Shown: in pieces, positions 54,078 through 64,000 of the stretch
Numbering within the stretch: the first letter of the stretch is position 1
Layout: every line of letters starts with the position of its first letter
Assembly: GCA_036417435.1 (NCBI GenBank)
Contig: CM070901.1
Span: 165,374,044 to 165,438,043 of the forward strand
Origin: Inia geoffrensis
Lineage: Eukaryota > Chordata > Mammalia > Artiodactyla > Iniidae
Direction: 5' to 3'
DNA: 64,000 nucleotides
Position numbers and translations under genes: made by a program
The notes under the pieces: model-generated
Told to the model about the DNA's origin: nothing
Database searches by the model: none
Seen by the model: only the letters and a program-made list of their open reading frames with translations

Positions 54078-56397
54078 AGGAGGCAGGGAGGCGGGGTGGA
54101 GGGAAAGGAAGGAGGGCCTACAGGGTGGGGCGGGGTGCTACTGCTTTTCTACAGACCTTGGGGTGGAGCGTGCAAGGCCCTAGGTTCTACAGCCCTGGCA
54201 GATGATGGGTTCTGGAGAGGGACTGAGGCACGTCCCAGGGGATGAGAGGTAGGCATCCACGAGGCACCTGTGGGGCAGTAAAATAGAACCCTGGGCCTGG
54301 AGTCATGCATAGCGGGGATTGAATCTTGGTTTAATCACCTATCAACTCCGAGACCCTGGGCCAGAAACTGTCCCTCTCTGAGCCTTTAACAAAAGAGCTG
54401 CCAGAGAATTAAATACAGTATAATTAAAAGGAGATTGGGGCAGGGGATAGGCGCTGAAAGAGAAAAGGCTGGGATAAATTTAGGTTTCAGGATAAGGTTG
54501 TAGACTGTTCCACAGGTTCAGAATGAAGGCTTGGGGAGCATGAAAATTTGGGGTGGTGGGGGAGGAGATTCCTGTGAAAACAAAGGAGCACTGTGTTAGG
54601 AATCCAGAAACCTAGCTTCTAGGTAAGCCCATTCCCCCTGGGCCTCAGGTTTCTCATTTCAAGTGAGAAGACTGAAGCGGATTATTTCTGAAGTTTATTA
54701 AGACCTAGCGTCTTGTGATTTGGATGAAGAAAATAACAGATTGTGTATGTCAATATCAGATGGATAGGAGGAGGGCTAGTGGAGGGACGAGAAGTTAATA
54801 AACTGCTGGGGAAGGGGTTTGGGGTGGGGTGGCTGTGAAGTTCTAGCCAGGGGTGGGGGTGAGGTGAATCACAAAGGTGCCTGGACAGTGCTCCATTCTT
54901 TATACATCCTCTCATTTTATTCTCTCAGTGGGGTTCTGCAGTAGGTTTCATAATTATCCCCATTTTCCTGGTGAAGAAACTGAGGCTTGGATATTAAGTG
55001 ACTTGTCCAACGTAATAAAAGGTGGAGCCAGTTTCATGTGAAATTGAATCCAGGTATGTCTGAAGCTGCAGCCATGTGTGTAACCTCTGGGGCTCTTCTA
55101 GAAGTCACCAATTAAGTCTTGGTTCCCTGACCGGCTCCCTCCTGGAGGACCCAGGGATTGGCTCTACAGCCCAGCTCCAGCACCACTTACTCTCCCTTCC
55201 TTAGTCTATTCTATGTCTCATTTGCATGCCAGATAGTGAAAAAAATAAAACCTCTCACTTCCCTTCTATGCTTTTGTGTCTCATGTATCAAGCCTCAGAA
55301 AAACCTGAGTGAGCCTTTAGGGCCCCCAGCCCTGGCTAATAAGAAACAGAAAAGAACTGAAAGTCAAGGCTGGAGAGAGAAAGCCAGGAAGTGGCGAGAG
55401 AGGGGTGGGAATCTGGCCTCGGGGGAGGTGGGTAGGGAAGGAAGTGGGTGGAGCCCTCAACTACCTGTCACTGCCCACCCCCATCAGCTCCTTCACCAGA
55501 GGCCTTACCTGACCCTCTGTTCAAGTCTCAGCTGCCTTTGGTGCACCTGTTGGGGTGGCTGACTCTGGGGGTTCATGAGAGTCTGAGGCAGGGATACCAG
55601 AAGGGCACTGGCCCAGGAGACAAGAGGCCCACGTTGAAGTCCAAGATTGCTCTGCTGAAAATTGGCACCATCATACTGGGCAGTCTTCTCCCTTCTCACA
55701 AAGAGGCAGCTAAGGTGGGCTAAACCCTGGGGCCAGCCAGGATGCCCTTTCTCCATGCTGTGGATTCTTGTGAGGATACTTAAATGCCAAGCTCATATTT
55801 GCAAAAATATTCTTAGAAACCTGAGAAATTTCTTTTTCACATCCTGGGTCTCTGCTGTCATTTGAGCTTGAGCTGCTAGTGGTGGGGGGATCTGGGTGCT
55901 GGAAGGGTTTTTAGGGTCATCAGGACTTGGGCCATGAAGGGATATCTGGAGTCTGTCAGTACCTGAGAGAAGTGGGGCTTCAAACCTTTTCCTCTCCTGC
56001 CCTCTGAGCAGTTTCATTCTGTCTTGACACCATCTGGGTAGACAGAACCCTGGTCACAAAGCTTAAAGAGCTTAGAGAGACCCCCATTTTATAGATGGGA
56101 AAGTTGAGGGCCCAAGAAGGGCAGGTTAATGGCAGAGCTGGAGATAGAACTTAGTCTATTTCTTGACTTCCCTGTCCTACTGTACACCTTCTCCAAACCT
56201 GACTTGATGGGAAATCTCAATCCACACCCCCTACAACTCCTTCAAAGAGAGGGAGTTCCTCAGTGTTCCAAGGGCTCCTTCTCTTGGTCACTGCACTAAA
56301 GGTTATGCCTGCTAAGAATATGGTCTAGTAGTTTGACCCAACACCAGGTCCCTCTAGGTCTCGTCATCTCTTTAACTCAGCAGAAAACAGAATATGG
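54078..56397. other. Spacer right of CD52, no gene seen
   Basis: Human synteny predicts the start of UBXN11 (+) in this interval, but I cannot recognise an exon. MIR-like pieces lie at about 54300-54430, 54590-54700, 54890-55060 and 56060-56150. Confidence 0.45.
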
Positions 56398-56735
56398 GAC
56401 TTCCCTGGTGGTGCGGTGGTTAAGGATCCGCCTGCCAATGCAGGGAACACGGGTTCGAGCCCTGGTCTGGGAAGATCCCACATGCCGCTGAGCAACTAAG
56501 CCTGTGCGCCACAACTACTGAGCCTGCACTCTAGAGCCCACGAGCCACAACTACTGAACCCGCATGGCACAGCTACTGAAGCCCATGCACCTTAGAGCCC
56601 ATGCTCGGCAAGAAAGAGAAGCCACCACAGTGAGAAGTCTGTGCACCTCAACGGAAAGTAGCCCCCACTCACTGCAACTAAAGAAAGTCCAACACAGCCA
56701 AAAATAGATAAATAAATGAATAAAACAAAACAAAA
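56398..56735 (+). mobile_element. CHR-1-like SINE, long form
   Basis: Plus-strand element from GGGACTTCCCTGGTGGTGCG to an A-rich tail. Target duplication 'aaaacagaatatgg' at about 56384-56397 and 56736-56749. Confidence 0.88.
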
Positions 56736-57370
56736 AAACAGAATATGGCAGTTAGGCTAGCTGAATGAATGGGTGAATATAAGGTGATCACTCCCACCTC
56801 CAAGCCTTGCATACCTGTATTCATGCAGTCAATAAATGCTTATTATGGGGCAATAGCAGACTAAGTACTGGGGAGTTACCAATGAAGAAAAGAATTAAGG
56901 GGAACAAAGAGGTGAGCCCTTTGTTTGGGGCTGCTTTTCCCCTAAAAGTATTTGCCACTTCCAGAAGAGACAGCTGAGAAACTGAGCAGAGCTTTCTACA
57001 GATTTATGGGGCTGGGGGAGAAAAACTGTAGTTCAAGACCTACTAAGAAATGGGGGCCCTGGTAAACTCCCCCACCCTCCACTAGGTTTTGGGTTGGGAC
57101 CATGAAAGGTTACGCCTGAGGAGTAAGAGTAAACAGGAAACAACAGCCCAGCCCGTCACAGAAACTGAAGACAAAGTGATCAAAAAACAAAAAAAAAAAA
57201 CAAAAAATATCCCAAAAAAAGCAAAGAGGAACAACAGATAACAGAAACAATTACACAGAAGATCCAGATAATGGAATTATCAATCAAACTTTTAAATAGC
57301 AATGCTTAGTGTATTCAAAGACATATAAGACAAGACCACAAATTAGAAATTATAGAAAAGAACCAAATGG

Positions 57371-57723
57371 AGGGGCTTCCCTGGTGGCGCAGTGGTTGAG
57401 AATCCGCCTGCCGATGCAGGGGACATGGGTTCAATCCCTGGTCTGGGAAGATCCCACATGCCACAGAACAACTAAGCCCGTGCGCCTCAACTATTGAGCC
57501 TGTGCTCTAGAGCCCGTGAGCCACAGCTACTGAGCCCATGTGCCACAACTACTGAAGCCCGCACACTTAGACCCCGTGTTCCACAACGAGAAGCCACAGC
57601 AATGAGAAGCCTGTGCACTGCAACGAAGAGTAGCCCCCACTTGCTGCAACTAGAGAAAGCCCGCACGCAGCAATGAAGACCCAACACAGCCAAAAATAAA
57701 TAAAAATAAACATTTTTTAAAAA
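57371..57723 (+). mobile_element. CHR-1-like SINE, long form
   Basis: Plus-strand copy. Target duplication 'aaagaaccaaatgga' at about 57357-57371 and 57724-57738. Confidence 0.88.
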
Positions 57724-57767
57724 AAGAACCAAATGGAATTCTAGAACTTAAAAATACAATAATAGAG

Positions 57768-58052
57768 GTCTTCCCTGGTGGCGCAGTGGTTGAGAATCTG
57801 CCTGCTAATGCAGGGGACACGGGTTCGAGCCCTGGTCTGGGAGGATCCCACATGCCACGGAGCGGCTGGGCCCATGAGCCACAACTACTGAGCCTGCGCA
57901 TCTGGAGCCTGTGCTCCGCAACAAGAGAGGCTGCGATAGTGAGAGGCCCGCGCACCACAATGAAGAGTGGCCCCCGCTTGCCACAACTAGAGAAAGCCCT
58001 CGGACAGAAACGAAGACCCAACACAGCCAAAAATAAATTAATAAATTTAAAA
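57768..58052 (+). mobile_element. CHR-type SINE, intermediate form
   Basis: Only about 45 bp after the previous copy. It combines a short-form-like 5' half ('gcggctgggcccatgagccac') with long-form 3' modules ('gaagagtggcccccgcttgcc'), so it looks like an intermediate subfamily. Target duplication 'aaatacaataatagaaatt'-type at about 57750-57766 and 58053-58070. Confidence 0.85.
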
Positions 58053-58070
58053 AAATACAATAATAGAAAT

Positions 58071-59611
58071 TAAGAACTCAGTGGATAGTTTTAACATCAG
58101 ATTAGACACAAATAAAGAGAGAATTAGAGAAGTAGAAAATGATAATAAAATATTACAGCATAATATAGTTGTTAAGTATCTGCTGTGTGCCAGGTACTGC
58201 ACACACTGGGGCTACAGAAGTGAAAAAAAAGGACATAGTCCCTGTTATTATGGAACTGACATTTGAATGGGGAAAACATTAAAAATTATGGTAATTTAAG
58301 ATTTCAGTAAATGCTGTGAGGAAGTCCAAAGGGTGGTGTGAGAAAAGGGAAATGGGAAGAGGACATATTATAGGTTAGTGTTCAGGGAAAACCACTCAAA
58401 GGGAATGTTTGTGCAGAACGAGAGGGACCTGGGTGAGCAAAACACTTCAGACCACTCCCTGTCCCAGTTTCACAGTGTTCTTTAATGACTGTTCCCAGGA
58501 CCTTGCACAGTCTCACACTGGGCAAGTGCTCAATATGTACTTGAGCTCAGTGACCAAATGGAACACAGCAAGGATGGGAAGAAAGGAAGGGGGTTGCAGC
58601 ACATATTACAGTATGATCTGCCCTGCAGCTTTCATCCCCACTGAGAGAGGGCTGTGATCCAACAGCGCCACAGAACATTCCAAGGGAAATCTTCATCCGT
58701 TTGTTCATCCATCCATCCATCCATCCATTCATTTCAGACAATTTATTGACACCTACTGTGTATCAGGTAAGATGAATGAGTAAAGGTCCCTTCCCTTGAG
58801 GAGTTCATAGTCCAAGAAGGAGACACATACAGAAAAAAATCACAAAAAAGGAATTAGGAATGCTATAATGGCAGCAGGCCTACTAGAATGTAGAGTGTAA
58901 TTCTACTTGGGGGGAGTGGGGGTATTCATGGAGGAGGGGACATTTGAACTAGTTCTTGAAGGATGGCGGGGGATTTTCCCAGGGGGAAAAGGCAAAGGAG
59001 GATGTTCCCATTGGAAGGAGAGGCCTCAGCATAGGAGAGAACATGATAGTTTCTGGAACACTGAGAAGGGTGAAGGGCAGGACACATAATATGAAGGTTC
59101 TAAATGTCAACAGGATATAGGGAGGGCTTGACCCAATGCGCCTGTGATGTGGGTGGAGAAGAGGGGGAAGGTGGGAGATATAGCCAGGTTTTTATTCTGA
59201 AGGAATGCTTGGACTGAGAGGGCCTCTTTCTCCGTTATTATTTACCTCTCCCGCCTGAGCTGCTAGGAGTTGATAAACTCTTTAGCCCCAGAGGGGTCAT
59301 AACTGATAAGGGTTTTTCAGGAAATGACCTAGAAGCAAAGTGGACTCTATTATCAAGAACAGAGGCCTCCAGAACCCTCTAACACTCTAACCCTCTAACC
59401 CTGTAACCCTCTACTTCCTCATCCCACAGGTGGGGAGCAGACCCAGAAAGAGCCTCCCTCCTCCCATTCCAGGGCCTTTGCACCATTGTCAGGCAATGAG
59501 CATCCACCCCAGGATGGAATCAAGAAGAGGCCAGGTGGCCCCCACCCCAGAATTCCAGAGGGAGTCCTGGGTGAGCTTGGAAGCTGGACAAATTTTCCTC
59601 CAATGTCCTTT
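58071..59611. other. Spacer, no gene seen
   Basis: L2-like fragments at about 58150-58270 and 58735-59130 and a (CATC)n run at 58707-58730. A run of CCCTCTAA-like units at 59374-59412 is not telomeric (wrong unit length). Confidence 0.5.
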
Positions 59612-59626
59612 TAACACTTAAATCTT

Positions 59627-59749
59627 TTTTTTTTTTTTTTTGGCTGCACTGGGCAGCACGCGGGATCTTAGTTCCCTGACCAGGGATCAAACCCGTGCCC
59701 CCTCTAGTACAAGTGCAAAGTCTTAACCACTGGACGGCCAGGGAAGTCC
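59627..59749 (-). mobile_element. CHRS-type SINE
   Basis: Minus-strand older short class ('ttccctgaccagggatcaaa', 'ggccagggaagtccc') with target duplication 'taacacttaaatctt' (about 59612-59626) and 'taacactcaaatctt' (about 59750-59764). Confidence 0.88.
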
Positions 59750-60215
59750 CTAACACTCAAATCTTATGTAAGCCTGGAGACCTTGGAAAGATTTCCAGAA
59801 CCATCTAAGATGGGAGATAGAAAATTATAAGTCAGAAAAATAACTATTAGGCGAGCTTAGATTCTTGTTTCATTTTCATAACTTTGTTTTTGGAAAACAT
59901 CTTTTTAAAAACAATATGACAATATTATGAGAAATTTAATTTGCATGATAAGGGTTATCATGCAAGGTGGGTTCTATTAGAATCTCTATTTTCCAGATAT
60001 GGAAACTGAGGCTCAGTGGAGTAGCTGGAGCAGAAACAGCCAGCTAGGAAGTGACAGAGCTCAGCCCCGTAGACTTGTTAAGTATTGGTGGCCCATAATA
60101 TTTCCTCAATGAATGATGGCCATCACTATTTTCCAAGTTTCTATGATGAAAATGTATACTTTTATAATAAGTCCCTGACTTCCCCCAATAAATGTTTTTT
60201 AAAAAATAATAAACT

Positions 60216-60822
60216 GGGGACTTCCCTGGTAGTGCAGTGGTTAAGAATGTGCCTGCTGGGCTTCCCTGGTGGCGCAGTGGTTGGGAGTCCGCCTGCCGAT
60301 GCAGGGGACACGGGTTTGTGCCCCGTTCTGGGAAGATCCCACATGCCGCGGAGCGGCTGGGCCCGTGAGCCATGGCCGCTTAGCCTGCGTGTCCGGAGCC
60401 TGTGCTCCGCAACGGGAGAGCCCACAGCGGTGAGAGGCCCGCGTACCGCAAAAAAAAAAAAAAAATGTGCCTGCCAATGCAGGGGACACAGTTTCGATCC
60501 CTGGTCCGGGAAGATCCCACATGCCGTGGGGCAACTAAGCCCATGCGCCACAACTATTGAGCCCACGTGCCACAACTAACAAAGCCTGTGTGCTCTGGGA
60601 TCCATGTGCCACAACTACTGAGCCTGCGTGCTGCAACTGCCGAAGCCCAGGCACCTAGATCCCGTGCTCCACAGCAAGAGAAGCCACTGCAATGAGAAGC
60701 CCACGCACAGCAACGAAGAGTAGCCCCCATTCACCGCAACTAGAGAAAGCCTGTGCTCAGCAATGAAGACCCAACGCAGCCAAATATATATATATATATA
60801 ATATATATATATAATAAACTGC
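60216..60822 (+). mobile_element. Long-form CHR SINE split by a short-form SINE
   Basis: The outer copy begins GGGACTTCCCTGGTAGTGCA at about 60217 and is cut at about 60257. It resumes at about 60464 and ends in an (AT)n-expanded tail at 60783-60822. Target duplication of the outer copy: 'ataataaactg' (about 60205-60215 and 60821-60831). Confidence 0.88.
60258..60463 (+). mobile_element. Inner short-form CHR SINE
   Basis: Starts GGGCTTCCCTGGTGGCGCAG and ends in a 15-A tail. Duplicated target 'aatgtgcctgct' (about 60246-60257) and 'aatgtgcctgcc' (about 60464-60475) lies within the outer SINE. Confidence 0.92.
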
Positions 60823-60831
60823 CCGCCAGGT

Positions 60832-61956
60832 TAGAGGGCTCCCACCTCCCTCACAGGAACGAGATATTTGCTGAATGTCTGCCTACTGCAGAGTCTCAGG
60901 CCATGCTTCCGGGCCTGGGTAGGAGGGAGGTATGTTGTAAACTCTGATGCTTGGGTAAATGCCAGTTCACTCCCCAGTCTTGCTGAGGTGGGAGGCAGCG
61001 GGCACACCAGGACCCAGGAGGCCACAGTCCCCTGCCTCCCATTGCTGTTGGTCCTTGCTTATCTTTAAGAGCAGAAGGAACATGAGCAAGGTGACAGTAA
61101 AAGGTTGCTAGTCCCCTGACTATGGCTCCAACCCCCCAAAACACTTGGCCCCAGCATGACCTCAAACTTTCTCATCTATCTCAAGCCTCTGAGAACTTTC
61201 TGGAAGCAGCTTACTGGCAAGAGAGCTCTCCCACCTCCAACTTGCAGTCACACTTTCCACCTGAACCCTTCCCTTGGCCATGGACCTGTACCACCTGCAC
61301 CTTGGCTTACCTTTGCCTGCCTGTTTTACTAAAGTGGGAGCTTCTGGAAAGAGCACAGATTCTGGAGGCAGACAGTTCTGGGTTTGAATCCACTTTTCTG
61401 CTTTCTACCTGCATAGTCTTGAGTAAGTCACTTTACTTCTCTGAGCTTCAGTTTTCTTATCTGTAAAGCTCATAATTTTGGCATCTGGCACTTGCAAGAC
61501 ACTCATTAATTGGTAGCTTCCTTCAGTCTTCAATTGGTGTGTAAAGAATGCCTCAAGGAGCCTGCCCTCCCCTAAATGCAGTAGCTGAGAAAGTCAAATG
61601 GAAAATATTAGTAAGTGCAGTTTGAGACATGCAGAGAAAGGGCTTTGGTGGTTAAGCCAAGGCATAAGGAAGTGGGTGCCAGAAATCATAGACACCCAGA
61701 TCACAGCTGGAAGATTGAGATAATAATGCTAGTTAAAAGCAGGAAATGTTTTGAAAACTTATTCTGTATGGGTATTGTGACAGGTACTCTGTATGCATTA
61801 TCTCATTTAATTCTCATGGCAACTCTGTGGGGGTGGGTATTATCCCCATTTTACAGAAGAAGAAATTAAGGTGAGGAACTTGCCCAAGGACACACAGATC
61901 AGGATCCACAACTCCAGAGGCCTAAGTCCATGCTCTTAACTAAACTATCTCTAGTT
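60832..61956. other. Spacer, no gene seen
   Basis: Unique DNA with MIR-like elements at about 61335-61490 and 61715-61940 ('cattatctcatttaattctcatggcaac' and 'gcccaaggacacacagatc'). No exon recognised. Confidence 0.5.
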
Positions 61957-61961
61957 TTGGG

Positions 61962-62162
61962 GTTTTTTTTTCCGGCACTCAGGCCTCTCACTGTTGTGGA
62001 CTCCCCCGTTGTGGAGCACAGGCTATAGACGCACAGGCTCAGAGGCCATGGCTCACGGGCCCAGCCGCTCCACGGCATGTGGGATCTTCCCGGACCGGGG
62101 CATAAACCCGTGTCCCCTGCATTGGCCGGCGGACTCTCAACCACTGCGCCACCAGGGAAGCC
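61962..62162 (-). mobile_element. Short-form CHR SINE
   Basis: Minus-strand short form with a short, interrupted tail; a duplicated flank 'ctagtt' can be seen on both sides (about 61952 and 62164). Confidence 0.85.
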
Positions 62163-62639
62163 CTCGCTAGTTGCTTTAATCCAACGCCTTATTTTTTCAT
62201 GTGAGGCTCAGGAGGGGAAGTGTTTCACCCAAAATCACACAAAGTGTCTTATCCAAAGGCAGGGGGAGTCTCACCCAAATTTTCACACAAAGTAAATAGA
62301 ATATGAGCGTCCCTTCAGGGCGCCGTTTGGTCAAGAAGATAGCAAAGAAATTCAGATTTAAGAAACATTTATTAAGTACTTGCATCATTTCCATTCAAGC
62401 TTAAAAGGACTGCCCCCTTAGTACTGTACTGATCAAATGAAAAAACAGGCTCAGAGGGATAAATGTAATTTCTCCCAAAATCAATCTAGCGAAACAGTGG
62501 CATTGTCGGGATTACACATTCAGGTCCAGAAGCTTCCAGCAGCTTCGTGAATCTTATCCCAGGTTCTCCGCTTTCTGTGCCTTGGCTTGACATGAACGGG
62601 CCCTCCAATTCTCCAGACCCCGAGTCCGCTCAGAGCGGT

Positions 62640-62814
62640 GGATTCTGGGCTTTGCAGTCTCCAGCGATTAATTTAGACACCGTGGGCCAATAGAATTCAA
62701 GCACAGACGGCTGTACCCGCCTCCGCTGCCTGCTGGTTGCTCAGGGACACCCTTCGAATTAGCCAATGAGAAGCGCACGGGTCCTGGTCCCCTGGGAAAC
62801 CGTGTAACAACAAG
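62640..62814 (+). promoter_or_regulatory. ZNF143/NF-Y/YY1-type promoter
   Basis: GGATTCTGGGCTTTGCAGT (62640-62658) resembles the ZNF143/THAP11 site (reverse of ACTACA..TCCCAGAATGC). Two CCAAT boxes (62687-62691 and 62763-62767) follow. A possible RFX half-type palindrome GTCCCCTGGGAAAC lies at about 62787-62800. The ATG sits inside CAAGATGGCGGC (62811-62822), a YY1 consensus. TATA-less and CpG-rich. Very probably a real promoter of a plus-strand transcript. Confidence 0.7.
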
Positions 62815-62850
62815 ATGGCGGCGCCGCGGGCGGCTCTGCAACCCTGCGTG
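62815..62850 (+). CDS. Candidate first coding exon of a plus-strand gene (UBXN11 by synteny)
   Basis: ATG with the YY1 context, twelve codons MAAPRAALQPCV, then a strong donor GTGAGT at 62851. Leaves in phase 0. I do not recognise the peptide as the human UBXN11 N-terminus, so the exon could be an alternative first exon, an untranslated leader, or part of a different transcript. Confidence 0.4.
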
Positions 62851-63762
62851 GTGAGTCACGGCCCTAGAACTTTCTGCCCATGGAGCCACACACACAGGCT
62901 GCGGCCCTCACCCCGAGAACCTCGAGGACACGCGAGACCCGCGGCCCGGCTCCCCCAGCAGACCCACCCTGCACCCTGGGTGCAGACTCGGGCCCCCGCC
63001 TACCATGGCTACGCGTGGAGGCAGGGGGGCGGTGACGCGCCTCCTAGGGCGGGACTGGTGGTAGAAGTCACGTGGTGAGCGCTTCCAGCTGGTGATTTAG
63101 GGGTTGAAGGCTTACAGCCTGCTTGTCCTTGTCAGCGCTGGAGAGCACTGGGACCTGTGGGGGGATAAATTTGACTCCCAAAGATGTAGAGGCATAAGAC
63201 AGAACTTTCCTCTCAAAGCTTGAGTCTGAAGGGGAAGACAGCCTAACCTTTAGCCGCCTCCGGCTTGAGGAGGAAGACACAGTCCTCCCAGGAAGACCCC
63301 AAAGTGAAGGGAGTAGTCGTGGCTTTGTCCTCAGGGTCCCCGGTCTGAGGGAGGAGACACAGCCGTGCGCTCAGGAGTCCCCAGGCTGATAGGAAGATAC
63401 AGTCGTCGTCCTCACGGGTCTCCTATAATCCATGGGAAAATGGATCTGGAGAGAGCGTGTTGGATTGGCCTGGAGTGAGACTGAAATGGGGAAGTCAGTT
63501 TGGGACCATTGTGACAGCCCCAAAGAAGGGCAGTGAGAGTCCCACTAGGATGGCCAACAGTGGTCATGGAGAGGAGGAGCTATGTGTGAGAGACTTGCAG
63601 AGTTTAACCTTCAGGATTTGGTAACTGATGGGATTAAGAGGGAAAGAAGGAGGGAAAATTTCTGTGTTTGGATGATGGGGTCCCATTAAGAAGGGGGAAT
63701 GGGAGGAGCTTATTTTGAGGGAAGATGTTGGTTTTGGTTTGGAGACCAGGTCCTTTTCTTTC
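62851..63762 (+). other. Putative first intron
   Basis: GC-rich until about 63070, then ordinary. A degenerate tandem unit appears at about 63225-63420. No second exon was recognised. Confidence 0.4.
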
Positions 63763-64000
63763 CTATGATAGCTTTATTGAGATATAATTCACATAGTATA
63801 TACTTTACCCCTTTAAAATGTAAATTTCAATTGTTTTTAGTATATTCATAGAGTTGTGCAGCCCTCACCACAGTTTTAGAACATTTTCATCAGCCCAAAA
63901 GGAAACCCTATACCCTTTAGCAGTCCACCCACACCCTCCCCGCCTCCCTTTAGCACCTCCTACCCTAGGCAACCACTAACCTACTTTGTCTCTATGGATT
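63763..64000 (-). mobile_element. L1 3'-end fragment cut by window edge
   Basis: Minus-strand old L1 3' UTR wording: 'ttattgagatataattcacatagtatatac', 'gttgtgcagccctcaccacagttttagaac'. It continues past the window end. Confidence 0.75.

Noticed and set aside
59374..59412. Telomere-like CTAACCC run
   Set aside because: Units are mostly 8 bp (CCCTCTAA), few and imperfect; not an interstitial telomere.
1..64000. CRISPR arrays, phage, plasmid or bacterial operons
   Set aside because: None: repeats are SINE/L1/microsatellite, genes are spliced and vertebrate.

Overview
This window is nuclear DNA from a cetacean (whale or dolphin). It is dense in tRNA-derived CHR-type SINEs, including the GC-rich short form abundant in whales. 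It also holds truncated L1 3' ends, MIR/L2 fossils and spliced vertebrate genes. I saw no ruminant Bov-tA or BovB elements. There are no bacterial-type operons and no intact transposon genes. Family and subfamily names for repeats come from recognition, not from a database search.

Layout. 1-17.2 kb is intergenic, with nested SINE-in-L1 clusters at 4.2-9.6 kb. 17.27-22.94 kb (+) is ZNF683 (Hobit), five coding exons. 24.0-50.93 kb (+) is CRYBG2 (AIM1L): a CpG-rich promoter and small 5' exons, two long disordered exons, twelve one-motif crystallin exons forming six beta/gamma-crystallin domains, then three ricin-B/beta-trefoil exons. 52.4-54.08 kb (-) is CD52, two exons. 54.1-62.6 kb is mostly repeats and featureless unique sequence. 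62.6-62.85 kb is a separate promoter with a ZNF143-like site, two CCAAT boxes, a YY1-type site at an ATG and a spliced first exon. From gene order on human 1p36.11 it is best explained as a 5' end of UBXN11 (+), whose recognisable coding exons must lie beyond the window.

The order ZNF683-CRYBG2-CD52-(UBXN11) is the human order, inverted. The genes are not a functional pathway. ZNF683 and CD52 are lymphocyte genes, and CRYBG2 is an epithelial beta/gamma-crystallin family protein.

Most interesting observations: (1) the last exon of ZNF683 carries two indels, -2 then -1, that scramble about 89 codons, destroy the third and fourth zinc fingers, and then restore the ancestral frame and stop; (2) CRYBG2 contains a previously unremarked array of about twelve 17-residue (51-bp) repeats; (3) the reading frame at the start of the CRYBG2 28.4-29.2 kb exon is disturbed; (4) CD52 ends in arginines after its GPI tail; (5) there is an unassigned ZNF143/NF-Y/YY1 promoter. 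No previously undescribed multi-gene system is visible.
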